Of a stretch of DNA of 64,000 bases, positions 32,764 to 43,426 are shown piece by piece. A model generated the notes under the pieces. The model worked only from the letters and a program-made list of their open reading frames with translations, was not told the origin of the DNA and did not search any database. Each line of letters opens with the position of its first letter. Position 1 is the stretch's first letter. Position numbers and translations under genes: made by a program. The DNA comes from Rhizomys pruinosus (lineage: Eukaryota; Chordata; Mammalia; Rodentia; Spalacidae), in NCBI GenBank assembly GCA_009823505.1, contig VZQC01008065.1, forward strand, positions 879,609 through 943,608, read 5' to 3'.

Positions 32764-34615
32764 GTGCGTGAAAGAAAGACGTAGGGCGGTCCCGCCCACG
32801 ACCCCTACCTGTGGCAGATGCCTGCCCAGGTAACTTCTCCGGCGCGCAAAAAGGTGCAGACCAGACCACTAGCGCGCAGGACCCTCTGGCCCCGGCGTGC
32901 GTGAAAGAAAGACGTAGGGCGGTCCCGCCCACGACACCTACCTGCGGCAGATGCTTGCCCAGGAAACTTCTCCGGCGTGCAAAAAGGTGCAGACCAGACC
33001 ACTAGCGCGCAGGATCCTCTGGCCCCAGCGCGCACGAAAGAAAGACATAGGGCGGTCCCGCCCACGACCCCTACCTGCGGCAGATGCTTGCCCAGGTAAT
33101 TTCTCCGGCGGGCAAAAAGGTGCAGACCAGACCACTAGCGCGCAAGACCCTCTGGCCCCGGCGTGCGTGAAAGAAAGACGTAGGGCGGTCCCGCCCACGA
33201 CCCCTACCTGTGGCAGATGCCTGCCCAGGTAACTTCCCCAGCGTGCAAATAGGTGCAGACCAGACCACTAGCGCGCAGGACCCTCTGGCCCTGGCGTGCG
33301 TGAAAGAAAGACATAGGGCGGTCCCGCCCACGACCCCTACCTGCGGCAGATGCTTGCCCAGGTAACTTCTCCGGCGGGCAAAAAGGTGCAGACCAGACCA
33401 CTAGCATGCAGTACCCGCTGGTCCCGGCGTGCGCGAAAGAAAGACGTAGGGCGGTCCCGCCCACGACCCCTACCTGTGGCAGATGCCTGCCCAGGTAACT
33501 TCCCCGGCGCGCAAAAAGGTGCAGACCAGACCACTAGCGCGTAGGACCCTCTGGCCCCAGTGTGCGCGAAAGAAAGACGTAGGGCAGTCCCGCCCACGAC
33601 CCCTACCTGCGGCAGATGCCTGCCCAGGTAACTTCTCCGGTGCGCAAAAAGGTGCAGACCAGACTACTAGCGCGCAGGACCCTCTGGCCCCCGCGTGCAC
33701 GAAAGAAAGACATAGGGCGGTCCCGCCCACGACCCCTACCTGCGGCAGATGCCTGCCCAGGTAACTTCTCCGGCGCGCAAAAATGTGCAGACCAGACCAG
33801 TAGCGCGCAGGTCCCTCTGGCTCCGGCGTGCGTGAAAGAAAGACGTAGGGCGGTCCCACCCACGACCCCTACCTGCGGTAGATGCCTGCCCAGGTAACTT
33901 CTCCTGCGCGCAAAAAGGTGTAGACTAGACCACTAGCGAGTAGGACCCTCTGGCCCCGGTGTGCGTGAAGAAAGATGTAGGGCGGTCCCGCCCACGACCC
34001 CTACCTGCGGCAGATGCCTGCCCAGGTAACTTCTCCGGTGCGCAAAAAGGTGCAGAGCAGACCACTAGCGTGCAGGACCCTCTGGCCCCAGCATGCGCGA
34101 AAGAAAGACGTAGGGCGGTCCCACCCAGGACCCCTACCTGCGGCAGATGCCTGTCTAGGTAACTTCTCCGGCGCGCAAAATGGTGCAGACCAGACCACTA
34201 GCACACAGGACCCTCTGGCCCCGGCGTGCGCTAAAGAAAGACGTAGGGCGGTCCCGCCCACGACCCCTACCTGCTGCAGATGCCTGCCCAGGTAATTCTC
34301 CAGCGCACAAATAGGTGCAGAGCAGACCACTAGCGCGCAGTACCCTCTGGTCCTGGCGTGCGTGAAAGAAAGACATAGGCCGGTCCCGCCCACGACCCCT
34401 ACCTGCGGCAGATGCTTGCCCAGGTAACTTCTCCGGCGGGCAAAAAGGTGCAGACCAGACCACTAGCGCGCAGGACCCTCTGGCCCCGGTGTGCGCGAAA
34501 GAAAGACGCAGGGCGGTCCCGCCCAGGACCTCTACCTGCGGCAGATGCCTGCCCAGGTAACTTCTGTTGCGCGCAAAATGGTGCAGACCAGACCACTAGC
34601 GCGCAGGACCCTCTC
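32764..34615 (-). promoter_or_regulatory. L1 promoter array of exact 133-bp monomers (right copy)
   Basis: About 14 units are spaced almost exactly 133 bp, with starts of the gtgcgtgaaag-type word at 32,764, 32,897 and so on. Each carries a GGGCGG GC box in a near-palindrome and several CpGs. Reading frames run open on both strands but change frame each unit because 133 is not a multiple of 3. The array abuts tgagatcttatttt at 34,616, the same L1 target-site copy as at 29,804. The L1 body expected on its left is missing; the N and copy A stand there instead. Confidence 0.88.
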
Positions 34616-34754
34616 TGAGATCTTATTTTAAACATTAACTGTTACACTGTGTTCTTAACAAATGAAACAAATCATTTCAAATACTAAATTTATCAACTAA
34701 AACTGTACTATTACTAAGATAACATTCCCAAGACAGCATCCATTAACAACAAAT

Positions 34755-34966
34755 TTTTATTTTTTACTTTTATGTATGAGTATATTGCCTGCATGTAGAT
34801 AGATGTACCAATGTTGTGTAATGGCTGCAGAAAAAAAAGAGAGTATTGTATCCCCTGGAACTGGAAGTAGGCTTCGCTGTTAGCTGCCATGTGGGTACAG
34901 AGAATCATACCCAAGTCCTTTGCAAGAGCTACCAGTGCTCTTAACCACTGGGCCAAGTATCCATCC
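34755..34966 (-). mobile_element. Old B3/B2-type SINE (copy B)
   Basis: Counterpart of the element at 29,945. The body is slightly more complete here (cctgcatgtagatagatg, ctggaactggaag). Confidence 0.72.
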
Positions 34967-35099
34967 GCAAGAATATTGGGTTTTGATATTACTCTTTAGT
35001 CAAGGAAATTTCCTAGCTGTGACTCAGATAAAGTACATTACATCTTTGTAGAGATTTTGGACACATTTGTAAAGGTTTTTCTCTAGAACACTAATGGAT

Positions 35100-35102
<3 letters not shown>

Positions 35103-35131
<29 letters not shown>
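35103..35131. repeat. (GA)n microsatellite (copy B)
   Basis: An uninterrupted GA run of about 14 units, at the same position relative to the flanking SINEs as 30,290. Confidence 0.95.
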
Positions 35132-35135
<4 letters not shown>

Positions 35136-35181
35136 GTGAATTTATGGTAAACCATATTGTAAATGGCTTTCAAGGCAAAAT

Positions 35182-35298
35182 CCTTTTGAGACAGGGTCTC
35201 CCTGTATGTCTGGCTGTCCTGGAACTCACTCTGTACACCAGGCTGGCCTTGAACTCACAGAGCTCTGCCTCCCAAGTGCTAGGATTAAGGGCGTGCTA
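35182..35298 (-). mobile_element. B1 SINE, partial (copy B)
   Basis: Counterpart of 30,370-30,487 with intact 'ctctgtacaccaggctgg' and 'ctcccaagtgctagg' words. Confidence 0.88.
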
Positions 35299-35677
35299 TT
35301 ATCATATGACATTAAAAACTCACAATGCTTTGATTGTCTTTGCTGTATTAGATTAATGTGAACAAATTTATTTCTCAAAATATTTATATTGGTGTCAAAT
35401 TTGGTGGAATGAGGAAATATAAGGGTATTATTCTAAAGTATCATTGAAAATATTGAAAAAATAAAGGGCACACACTGAGCAGAGAGGTGGAAAAAAGAAT
35501 AGAAGAGATTTTGAGCATCTAAGAAGAGGAAATAAAGGAGAGGGGGAGGGAGAGAGCGACATAGAGAGAGAGAGAGAATTCAAATAATAGCCAGATAAAA
35601 CCAATGGTATACAACTGAAAATTTCTTAGTTTCTTGGAAATGGAAAGCATAAGTAGTTCATTTGAAAAGTAAAGAAT

Positions 35678-36010
35678 GGGGCTGGAGAGGTAGTTCAAAA
35701 ATTAATACCACTGCCGGGCGTGGTGGCACACGCCTTTAATCCTAGCACTTGGGAGGCAGAGGCAGGAGGATTTTTCTGAGTTCAAGACCAGCCTGGTCTA
35801 CAGAGTGAGTTCCAGGACAGCTGTGGCTACAGGGAGACCTTGTCTCGAAAAGACCAAAAAAAAAAAAAATCAATAGCACTGATTCTTCTTGAAGAGGACC
35901 CTGGTTTGATTCCCAGCACCCACATGGTGGTTGACAATCATCCATAACTCCAGTTACAGGGGATCCAACATTAAAAAGCACGTCAATATAACTTGGCCAC
36001 TAAAATAAAT
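35678..36010 (+). mobile_element. B2-like SINE split by a B1 (copy B)
   Basis: Head at 35,678 (ggggctggagaggtag), body resuming after 35,870 (gaagaggaccctggtttgat), and tail near 36,005 (aaaataaatga). Interrupted by the B1 at 35,713. Confidence 0.85.
35713..35868 (+). mobile_element. B1 SINE nested in a B2 (copy B)
   Basis: Near-consensus B1 from gccgggcgtggtggc to a 13-A tail, flanked by imperfect copies of aattaataccact. Confidence 0.92.
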
Positions 36011-36120
36011 GAGTTAGATTTCCATATCATTTTACCTTATTTTCTGTATGTCATACAGCTTGTAGTTTGTCATCAAATAATAAGGCTGGAATAAATTCAT
36101 GTTAAAATTATTAGTTTTTA

Positions 36121-36270
36121 GCCAGGTGTGGTGGCGCATGCCTTTAATCCTAGCACTTGGGAGGCAGAGGCAGGTGGATCTTTGTGAGTTCAAGGCCAGC
36201 CTGGTCTACAAAGTGAGTTCCAGGACAGCTGTGGCTACAAGGAGACCCTGTCTCAAAAAGACAAAAAAAA
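36121..36270 (+). mobile_element. B1 SINE (copy B)
   Basis: From gccaggtgtggtggcgc to the A tail, flanked by the 17-bp repeat aaaattattagttttta at 36,104-36,120 and 36,271-36,287. Confidence 0.93.
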
Positions 36271-36287
36271 AAAATTATTAGTTTTTA

Positions 36288-37999
36288 TATGTCAGAATGG
36301 ACATTAATCAAACTGAACTGAGGTATATCAACTGAAAAAGTGTACAAAACCAATGTGTATCTGTCCTAACCTCCAAGTATCCTCCACAATCCAGGATCCA
36401 GAATTATATACACAGAATGAATACATATAAATAACATATATACACTAATAAAAACATATGTGTGTGTGAAATGCATTGAGCAGTGTAAGCATTGAACTTA
36501 CCCATATGATCATGTTTATATTTTTTACTCATTGGGAATGTTCCAGAGTAAAGTTATTCATAGAAATCGAAAAGCTTGTTAGAGTACTTATTTTTCATAG
36601 AAATTTGTTAAGTTCTAAGGCAGAAATTAAAATCACCATATAATTATTAAATGAACATTAATACATTAGTTAACAAATTTATATCCTGATTATTTGTTTT
36701 TTATTTTTGTAGGCAGCAACGGAAAGAGGGTTTGGATGTTGTTTAAACAGCAATCTACACTTTTAGTCCTACAGAAATAATTTAAATAGGTATGAAGTCA
36801 TGTAAATTAAAATTATGTCATATATGAATGGCACACATGATTACTTTAAGTTGGAATTATATATGTGTGTAAGTTCTATATTACTAATTACTTTATTATA
36901 TATTAAATACTGAGATGTAGAACAGCTCATTTACCACTGTGAACAACTGTCTTTAAGTGCATTGTTTCCATCCCATTTGAAAATAGCTTGAGTTTAAAAA
37001 ATATATAATGATTCTTGTTATAAGCTGGTGTTGCTATTTGAATAGTTTAGTGTGAATCAAGAAAATAATTCTATTAAATAAAGCTCTAATCCCTTTTTAG
37101 CCCTATTCCTGAACATGAGACCCCAAACTTTAGGTCTTACTGCTAGTGTCAATCATTTGTTTTTCAAATTTCAGTGTTTGCTCATAAACAACAGGCATTT
37201 TCTTAGATAGAAGAAAAGTTAAATCATACTTACAAGAATTTTAATTTCACCTTTTTCTCAGCCATAAATTAAAAAAAAAATTTCCATATATTGCTTAATT
37301 CATTTCATTTCTTTTCAAATGAAATATATCATTATTTTTACTTTGTTTAGATAAGCACAGAATAATTATTAAACTCAGACAAGCATGTTGGACATTTTAA
37401 TAATCTTTATTCTTATTCCCACACACAGTGAAAGACAATCATGCTTTATCTGTAAGATGCTTACAACAGAGCAAATATTTTGAAAAGAAAAGAAAACAAA
37501 TCAAATATATATAATCCAAAGTGGGACATATTGAAGACTAACCTTGAATACCTCTATTTGCCATGGTATCTAAAGTAGAAATCGCTACTACTGGGCATTA
37601 TGGGCCTGAATGTCATCAATAGTCATTAAGTCCTTGTAAGTAAATAACATAAAAGGGTACCAGAAATCTTCAAAAGTCTAGAATTAGAAAGCAATATTTT
37701 CTTCAGAAAGAATGAGGCAATGTTAAAACCTGGCTTTTTTCCAGAATCTACAGCTAAAAGCAAATAGCTATGAAAACAGGTTGTTTGATTATAACCAAAA
37801 TACTTATAAAACAAAGCAATTTCTCCCTTAAAGGAAGCTGTTACATGTTTATATTGATTAAATGTTTCTGAAATGATGTTTAAGAAACTAGGAGGATATC
37901 TTTCATTTCAAAGATGTTTTATTTATGTTATATACACTCATCAGTGTTGGTCTTTGACAATTATACAGGTAGATACATCAACTAACAAGTAATGTTTTG
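36288..37999. other. AT-rich unique-looking stretch
   Basis: No transposon or gene-like frame recognised. The part up to 37,577 is duplicated as copy A; 37,578-37,999 occurs once. Confidence 0.55.
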
Positions 38000-38140
38000 A
38001 TCCCTTTGAGACTAGGCCTCCCTACAGCCCAGCTTGCCGGAGAGTCTTTGTGTAGATCAGGCTGGCCTTGAGTTCACAGAGATCCACCTGTGTCTGTCTC
38101 CTGAGTCCTGAGATTAAAGGGTGCCCCACCAAGGCAAGCA
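38000..38140 (-). mobile_element. B1 SINE, diverged
   Basis: Plus-strand blocks 'tttgagactaggcctccct', 'gatcaggctggccttgagtt' and 'cctgagattaaagggtgcc' follow B1 order on the minus strand. Many substitutions, so old. Confidence 0.75.
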
Positions 38141-38722
38141 CTTATAACACTTAAAGGTAAATCCCCAACAAAAGATGTAAGAGCTTGAGTTCATAAGCAT
38201 TCTCATCAGCTAAAATGAAGTATAAAACCTTGGGAACAATAGCATGGAACAGGACGATTTGCGTAATAAATATTCTGTGTAGATGGGAAGTTAATATTTT
38301 TCTTTGCTCATTGTCATCAATCATTCTCCATGGATCCAAGTTTGCATGGTCTGCTGGTCTATAAGCAGACACACTGATAAATTTTGCTTTGCACATTTTC
38401 TTTTCATTTCAATTTGACTTTATTTCACTTTGTACATTTGTTTGTTAAATTATATTTTTTTACTGTTAATATGTCTTAATATCTTGCCTCCCCATGAGAC
38501 CTTTCTCTCTACTGCCTCAATAACCCAGGTAAAATCTTCCTTAGGATGTTGGATGTTGGCACAATTGGGAAAAAGAGGCAGAACTCCCCCACCCCCACCC
38601 CAAGGGAGCGAGCTGACTCCAAACCGTCATGGCACAAGTGCACACCTGATCAAAAGTTTATGGTGGGCTCCAGGCTTGCTCTATTACATTGCTTCAAAAT
38701 TGACCCTCTCCCTGGAGCATAC
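38141..38722. other. Unassigned stretch, possibly continuing the ERV at 41 kb
   Basis: No clear family. This DNA was contiguous with 40,984 onward before the L1 inserted, so its right part (about 38,540-38,722) may be the next piece of the ERV gag found at 41,000-41,690. I cannot show that from motifs. Confidence 0.3.
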
Positions 38723-38736
38723 GCTTATTAATTTTT

Positions 38737-40983
38737 TTATTGTTGTTTTGTGTGTTTCATACATCATTTCTCAATTCGGTTAGGGCATATTCCCCTTTCC
38801 CTTCCCCCCACCCCACTCCACCCCCCCCAGACCATGCAGTCTGCCATAACTGTCCTGTATCTTTCTCTCAGTCTTTTTGTTTATGCTTAGGAATTCACAT
38901 TTTCCTCCATTAATTTTATATTACTCTAAAATACGGATACATAGTCATCACCCGTATACAGTAATTACAGTATTTGAGAATAATTGGTGGGTGGATTCTA
39001 GAGCCCACTGAGAGATTCACATTATACCAACATAGTTGCCTTCAGATAGACAAAAATATACCAATAATGTCATTCAGCTTGCCTTTCATCTGAGGGATTT
39101 GGTACTAGCATCCACAAATGAGGAAAACCATTCTCTGTTTATCTTTCTGGGACTGTGTTATTTCACTCAGCATAATGGCTTCGAGTTCCATCCATTTACC
39201 TGCAAATTTCATAATGCCATCTTTATTTACTCCTGAATAGTACTCCATTGTGTAGATATACCACATTTTTGTCATCCACTCATCTGTTGAGGGGCATTTG
39301 GGTTGGTTCCAGCTCTTTACTATTGTGAAGAGAGCTGCAATAAACATGGACGTGCATATATCTTTGTGGTAGGAGGAGTCTTTGGGTATATACCCAGGAG
39401 TGGTATGACTGGGTCAGGTGGTAGGCTCATTCCGAGTCTTTTAAGGGTTCTCCACACTGCTTTCCATAGTGGTTGTTTAAGTTTGCATTCCCACCAACAG
39501 TGGGTGAGTGTTCCCATTTCCCCATAACCTCTCCAATATCTGTTGTCTTTTGTTTTCAGGATCTTAGCTAGTCGTATTGGAGTGAGATGATATCTGAGAG
39601 TGGTTTTAATTTGTATTTCCTTAATTATTAATTATGTTGAACACTTTTTAAGATGTTTCTCAGCCATCTTTACTTCCTTAATGGTGAAGTCTCTGTTCAG
39701 TTCTTTACTCCATCTTTTGAGTAAGTCATTTGTCTTTTACTTCTTTGTTATATAGCAAACCAACTGCCAACATCAACTTAAATGGAGAGAAATTGGAACC
39801 ATTTCCCTTAAAGGTGGGAACTTGGCAAGGCTGCCCCCTATCACCACTACTCTTTAACATAGTGCTTGAAACACTAGCTAAGGCAATAAGACAAGAGAAG
39901 GAAATTAAAGGAGTACTAATAGGAAAAGAAGAAGTTACGCTATCCCTTTTTGTAGATGATATGATAGTTTACCTAAGAGATGCTAAAAACTCCACCAGAA
40001 GACTTCTAGAAATGATCCATAGTTTTAGTAAAGTGTCGGGCTACAAAACTAACCTAGCAAAATCAGTAGCCTTTATTTACACCAGCAATAACAAGTGGAG
40101 AAGGAATATAAGAAGACCTTCCAACTCACAGTAGCCTCAAAAATAATAAGATACCTGGGACCAAACTAAGCAAAGATACCAAAGACCTCTACAACAAAAA
40201 TTTTAAAGCCCTGAAGAAAGACATCAAAAATGACATCGAAAGATGGAAAGACCTCCCATGCTCATGAATTGGTCAAATTAACAAAGTAAAAATGTCCATT
40301 TTACCCAAATTGATATACAGATTCAATGCAATCCCAATCAAAATCCCTATGAACTTCTTCCCAGACTTGGAAAAAAAAATGCTTAAATTCATATGGAAAA
40401 ACAAAAGATCCCAAATAGCTAAAGCAACCCTGAGTGAAAAATGCAATACAAAAATGCCCTACCATACTTCAAACTAAATTACAGGGCCATAGTCATAAAG
40501 ACAGCCTGGTACTGGCACAAAAACAGACCTGATGACCAATGGAACAAAATTAAAGATCCAAATTTGAGCTCATACAACTTCAGCCAACTCATATTTCACA
40601 AAGGGGCAAAAAATCCCTCAGTGGAGGAAGGATAGCATCTTCAGCAACTGGTACTGGAAAAATTGGATCACCATTTGTAGAAGAACAAAATTAAACCCCT
40701 ACCTCTCACCCTGTACAAATATCAACTCCAAGTGGATCAAAGATCTCAATGTGAAGGCCAAAACCCTGAAGCTGATAGAAGAAAAATTTGGCAACAACCT
40801 ACAAGACATAGGTGTAGGAAAAGACTTTCTAAATCAGACAGCAGCTGCACAGGAAGTAATGTCAACAATCGACAAATGGGACCTCATAAAACTCAAAAGC
40901 TTCTGTACAGAGAAACAATCGAGGAGGTGAAGAGAAAACCCACAGAGTGGGAGGAAATCTTTACCTGTGATACATCTGACAGA
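38737..40983 (-). mobile_element. L1 insertion with 5' inversion (twin priming)
   Basis: The 14-bp repeat gcttattaattttt at 38,723-38,736 and 40,984-40,997 bounds the insertion. The left part (38,737 to about 39,753) is the 3' end and ORF2 C-terminus on the minus strand, with the same G-rich tail tract as the full L1 (plus-strand C-rich run at about 38,790-38,830) but a short 3'UTR. The right part (about 39,754-40,983) is the adjoining upstream ORF2 in the opposite orientation. This is the classical twin-priming product. The ORF2 frame in the inverted half is well kept, so the insertion is fairly young. Confidence 0.92.
39754..40983 (+). pseudogene. Inverted L1 ORF2 segment with RT motifs
   Basis: The plus-strand frame from about 39,757 to 40,134 encodes the reverse-transcriptase core, including [18 protein letters not shown] and the catalytic FVDDM at about 39,948-39,962. 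Later frames give the region around [18 protein letters not shown] (40,292 onward) and [15 protein letters not shown] sequence near 40,745. A few indels and stops separate the pieces. It lacks the endonuclease and its own stop, and is cut from its 3' half by the inversion, so it cannot work. Confidence 0.88.
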
Positions 40984-40999
40984 GCTTATTAATTTTTAC

Positions 41000-41790
41000 T
41001 CCAAGTGTGTTATTGCACTCAGACTGCTGTTCACATTGGTCATAAAAAAGGGCCTTTCACATTAATAAAGGACTGGGCATTAAGACAGCCCTAGCCATAT
41101 TCTTCCAATCCTTAGGAGTATTGAAAGCAATGAATATGGTGTCTAAAATGCTCTCCATACATGGAGAGTGGGGGTTGTCTTTAGACATGGCCTCCCCGAG
41201 GTCCTTGAGGGTAGTAGGGTACCAGATGAGTGGACGCTGTGGGGTAGGTTCCACAATAACTGGAAAAGCCTCTAAAAATGGGTAGAGGGCTGAGTGGAAA
41301 ATCCCTGCTTGTGACCTGGCTGAGCACTGAGAGCCGGGGAGGGCTGAGAAACTGACAGGGGTCTGAAAACCAAGGAAGCCAAAGGAGCAGCCAGAGGTTC
41401 AACAGGGACACAATGAGGAGTAGATGAAAGTTGGCTAGAGGGCACAGGCTCCTGAGAGTCCTCAAGATCTATCGAAATAGCAGGCTCAGGCACAGAGGCC
41501 AAAATCTTGCCAGAGCTATTCACAGGTGTGGCACCAGAGTCAATATGGGGAGGATTATCTTTACATTCATTCTTAATCTGGGCCTGGAATGCTTCAGAGG
41601 TGTTAATGTTTCCAACACGAAATCTGGAAAATAATAGCTGCAACAGAAAAAAGAAATATGGCTGCAGTAGAAAACCAGGGAGTACATTCAAAAACTATGT
41701 ACCAGAATGGTGCCATCTGAGATACAGGTCCCTTACAAAGCAAAATTCTCATTTCTGCAGGGGTCCAAAACTCACCAAATAGTTTCAACG
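41000..41790 (-). pseudogene. ERV2-like provirus leader and gag fragment, degenerate
   Basis: On the minus strand, downstream of a primer-binding site at 41,791-41,808, come a leader and frames with a betaretrovirus/IAP-like Gag layout. A Pro/Ser-rich segment (41,272-41,691) is followed, in another frame, by a capsid-N-terminus-like stretch (WYPTTLKDL near 41,230, then a D-W-K motif near 41,110). At least one frameshift lies between them. The gag breaks off at the L1 insertion at 40,984. Gag would form the particle core. As sequenced it is a broken relic. Confidence 0.6.
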
Positions 41791-41808
41791 CCCCCTGTTC
41801 AGGCACCA
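41791..41808 (-). promoter_or_regulatory. Retroviral primer-binding site, tRNA-Lys type
   Basis: Minus strand reads TGGTGCCTGAACAGGGGG, close to the tRNA-Lys3 class primer-binding site, and sits 2 nt after the LTR end CCAACA. This placement is what identifies the LTR/gag boundary. Confidence 0.75.
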
Positions 41809-41810
41809 GA

Positions 41811-42410
41811 TGTTGGACACTTCTGTTGAGAGAGACTATCTCCTGTCCATCCTGGGAAACTGATACCTTTCACAGGTCCCACCTGGCTACAGAATTGCTT
41901 ATTCTGCAGCCAAATATGCATGGGTGATGGCCTCACAGATTCTGGCCTGAGAGCTCATTGCCTCCTATAAGGCTTCTTGCTATCCAATTACACCACAACC
42001 TAAGAGTTTGCTTACCTCAAGGCTTGAGATCCAGTCTGGTGGCTGATAGGCCAATTTCTAGTCTCATCTGCTAGCCAACAACGATGTCTGATAGACTTAC
42101 AATTACTCTGGAAAGAGAAAACATGCATGAAATAACAGCCCAGATATCTTGTTGGATGGTATATGTTATGAAGAATCCACTTATTGTTTGTAGAAAATTA
42201 CTTTTATATGTAGAGTGACATCACCTTCCAGCAGCAAATCCCAGCCTCACTACATCACGTGTTTGCTGTCCCTTGTAGGGTAAGTTCAGGTAGGGACATG
42301 TACTTGGGCAATTGAGATAATGTCAGCAGCCACATGTGGCCTGCATTTGCCTACAATGGAGCCTAGCCATACAGGGATCAGCACAGGGGTCACAATCTTC
42401 ACACACTCTC
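41811..42410 (-). mobile_element. 5' LTR of the ERV2-like provirus (outer edge uncertain)
   Basis: The inner edge is firm: plus-strand TGTTGGACAC at 41,811 is the complement of the LTR 3' end ...CCAACA, 2 nt from the primer-binding site. A TATAAAAG on the minus strand lies at about 42,201-42,208. I could not find the outer TG with a target-site duplication, so the 42,410 limit is a guess. No second LTR was seen. Confidence 0.5.
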
Positions 42411-42693
42411 ATATATGACTGGGACACATACAAGGAAAGAGAAGCCATTGGGAGTTCTGGTAAGTTCAGTACTTTAAGTGAGCAATATGATTTGAAAATA
42501 AAACAATAAAAGAAAGCTTAGAAAACCAAGCCTCAAATGTAATATGAAGATCTCTATGGAATTATAAAAGAGAACCAACATATGACAGAGATGTTTGGGG
42601 GCCAGTAGGAAAGACCAGAGTACATAAAACCTGATATGCCTTGCCTGGGAATGTGAGCTTTTTCATAGGAATGTAAAAAAAGCAAAGTGTCAG
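42411..42693. other. Unassigned stretch
   Basis: Flank between the ERV LTR and a B2. Nothing recognised. Confidence 0.45.
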
Positions 42694-42705
42694 CAAATAT
42701 AAGAT

Positions 42706-42928
42706 TTTTTTATGTGTATGAGTGTACTGTCTGCATGCAGGTTGATGCACCCATGCCATGCAATGCCACAGAAGTCAGAAGAGGGCATCGGATTCCCCTG
42801 GAACTGGAGTTAAAGATGGTTCTTAGCCACCATCTGGGTGCTGGGAATTGAACCCGGGTCCACTGCAAGAGCAGTTGGCTCTTATCTTAAGAGCCAACTC
42901 TTAACCACTGAGCCATCTCTCCAGCCCC
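42706..42928 (-). mobile_element. B2 SINE with an internal hairpin
   Basis: Minus strand: head gggggctggagagatggctc, body, A-rich tail. The 12-bp repeat caaatataagat at 42,694-42,705 and 42,929-42,940 is the target-site duplication. In the promoter A-box/B-box interval the plus strand carries an 11-bp perfect inverted repeat, gttggctctta at 42,874-42,884 and taagagccaac at 42,888-42,898, not present in the other B2 copies here. Confidence 0.92.
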
Positions 42929-42940
42929 CAAATATAAGAT

Positions 42941-43013
42941 AATAATAATTAATAATAATAATTATAAAAAATAATAATTATTATTATAAATAATAATTAT
43001 TATTATTTCTTAA
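42941..43013. repeat. (AAT)n / (ATT)n tract
   Basis: AAT-rich repeats followed by their complement TTA/ATT repeats, so the tract is partly self-complementary. It adjoins the B2 target-site copy. Confidence 0.85.
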
Positions 43014-43426
43014 CCTGTGTACCAAGGAAAATTAATTCTAGAACTGGAAACTACAAATATATTAAAACACAGAGTAAGCAAGATTTACTAACCATAATGT
43101 CAAATCAGATGAAGGTATATTAGAAAATATTTTGATTACTAATAATCAAAGGTCATAAAACTCAGTGCATGATTGGATGAGGGAGAAATATGTCTCCATT
43201 TTTCAAGTTGCAAATTGAAGATGGTAAAATATTCATTGGAAACCTGTTTCCCTATTTGAGCTACTAATATAAGTATTGACTTTCAAATTACAAAATACCA
43301 CAATATGAATCATATATTTTTTACAAAAATGTGTCAGAGGGCCTTTTATGTTATTTAACAGGCTATAGCCTTACACTCTGATGCTGAGATAAATACTATC
43401 CTTCTTTCCTTTCATAACAAGCACAT
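43014..43426. other. AT-rich stretch, nothing recognised
   Basis: No feature supported. Confidence 0.5.

Larger units (their letters stand above)
34616..37577. repeat. Duplicated L1 flank, copy B
   Basis: Second occurrence of 29,804-32,762, offset about 4,812-4,815 bp. SINE words are intact here, so this is probably the accurate version. It continues without a break into unique DNA at 37,578. Confidence 0.9.

Noticed and set aside
32764..34615. Many 60-130 aa open frames on both strands with repeated MGGTALRLSF-like and ADACPGNFSG-like peptides
   Set aside because: They come from the 133-bp CpG-rich monomers. The unit is not a multiple of 3, so the frame changes every copy and both strands are open. 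This is promoter DNA, not a protein family.
28100..34615. CRISPR-like or satellite array
   Set aside because: Units are contiguous with no unique spacers, and the array sits at the 5' end of an L1 with a target-site duplication. The genome is rodent.
29804..37577. Real segmental duplication including the L1 promoter
   Set aside because: Not excluded, but the N at the junction, the same-order variants, the one-sided indel errors and the missing second L1 body favour an assembly artefact. It is reported as such in the findings.
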